A program made the position numbers and the translations under genes. From Candidatus Dormiibacterota bacterium (lineage in GTDB: Bacteria; Chloroflexota; Dormibacteria; Aeolococcales; Bog-877), in contig PLDE01000201.1 of the NCBI GenBank assembly GCA_003135035.1, positions 1 through 6,856 on the forward strand: a stretch of DNA of 6,856 bases, read 5' to 3'. Below, in pieces: positions 6,359 to 6,856 of the stretch. The notes beneath the pieces were generated by a model. The model was not told the origin of the DNA. It saw only the letters and a list, made by a program, of their open reading frames with translations, and made no database searches. The stretch's first letter is position 1. Each line of letters starts with the position of its first letter.

Positions 6359-6856
6359 TCAGGCCGCCTTGGCCAACTCTTCCGAAACCCCGTTGAGCAG
6401 CTTGGCCCACTCCTCCGGTCCCTCCAGGCATACGTCCGCCTCCTCGCGGACCTGATCTGGGGTCTCGGGGCTGAGAACGCCGAAGGCGACCGCCAGTTCC
6501 AGGTCCCCCGACCAGCGATGCAGTTGGACCATCGCCGGCAGGTCACCCAGATCGTCTCCGGCGAAGACACAACCTCGAGGGGAGATGCGCTCCAAGAGCT
6601 GCACCAGCGCGGTCCCCTTGTCGCCGGCGTGACGATCGCGCAGCTCGAGCACCCTCCGGCCCCGGAGTAGCTCCAGCTCCTCCCGTCGGGAGACGCTGGA
6701 AAGACGGCCGCGCAGTTCCAGACCGGCGGCGTGGCGGTCGGGAGCGTTGCGGTAGTGGACCGCCACGCCCAGGGTCTTGACCTCGACGTCGACTCCGGGC
6801 AGATCGGCGAGCGAGTCGGTTAGCTCTTCGGCGATGCGCTGCAGCCGGCGGGAGGG
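6359..6856 (-). CDS. otsB: Trehalose-6-phosphate phosphatase, C-terminal part (partial)
   Basis: 165 codons of a HAD-superfamily (IIB) phosphatase that removes phosphate from trehalose-6-phosphate to give trehalose. The 5' part, including the catalytic DxD motif I, is beyond the right edge. Visible: the family segment VEVKTLGVAVHYRNAPD (residues 24-40 of the visible part), LELRDRHAGDKGTAL (70-84) with the motif III lysine in DKG, and motif IV GDDLGD (100-105), whose aspartates bind Mg2+. Then come the cap-to-core and C-terminal helices, ending ELAKAA. The usual LELRP has Asp in place of Pro, a minor change. The gene converges on otsA with 18 bases between the stop codons. The pairing of otsA with otsB supports the function of both. 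An internal GTG at 6766 could be mistaken for a start, but conserved sequence continues upstream of it to the window edge. Confidence 0.93.
   Translation of the reverse strand, partial: PSRRLQRIAEELTDSLADLPGVDVEVKTLGVAVHYRNAPDRHAAGLELRGRLSSVSRREELELLRGRRVLELRDRHAGDKGTALVQLLERISPRGCVFAGDDLGDLPAMVQLHRWSGDLELAVAFGVLSPETPDQVREEADVCLEGPEEWAKLLNGVSEELAKAA

Overview
The window is GC-rich chromosomal DNA (by eye close to two-thirds G+C) from a bacterium with mostly ordinary housekeeping and stress genes. A three-subunit proton-translocating transhydrogenase, a divergent GT20 trehalose-phosphate synthase, GTG starts and a Ser/Pro-rich lipoprotein all suggest a GC-rich lineage of the Actinobacteriota / Chloroflexota / Dormibacterota type. 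This placement is an inference from general gene character; there is no rRNA or other decisive marker here.

Layout, left to right. (1) Positions 1-419, minus strand: the N-terminal 139 codons of folC (folylpolyglutamate/dihydrofolate synthase), cut by the window edge. (2) A divergent gap of about 157 bp holding a leader hairpin, then a plus-strand gene for a secreted lipoprotein of unknown function (577-1602). (3) A 316-bp non-coding stretch (1603-1918) between convergent genes, with two hairpin candidates for termination. (4) Minus-strand operon pntAA-pntAB-pntB (4766 down to 1919), the three-polypeptide NAD(P) transhydrogenase, with two 4-base stop/start overlaps that imply translational coupling. 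(5) A short divergent gap, then otsA on the plus strand (4841-6340), a GT20 glycosyltransferase that is most likely trehalose-6-phosphate synthase. (6) After only 18 bp, the convergent minus-strand 3' part of otsB (6359-6856), trehalose-6-phosphate phosphatase, cut by the right edge.

How the genes fit together. OtsA would make trehalose-6-phosphate from UDP-glucose and glucose-6-phosphate, and OtsB would dephosphorylate it to trehalose, a compatible solute. Here the two are convergent instead of forming one operon. The Pnt complex in the membrane uses the proton gradient to convert NADH + NADP+ into NAD+ + NADPH. pntAA and otsA share one short divergent promoter region. FolC belongs to folate metabolism and has no evident link to the others.

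I see no mobile element, CRISPR array, tRNA, rRNA, phage gene or clear new system. The points most worth a second look are the altered active-site motifs of the GT20 enzyme, the unassigned lipoprotein, the histidine arrangement in the Pnt membrane domain, and the gene orientation at the ots locus.
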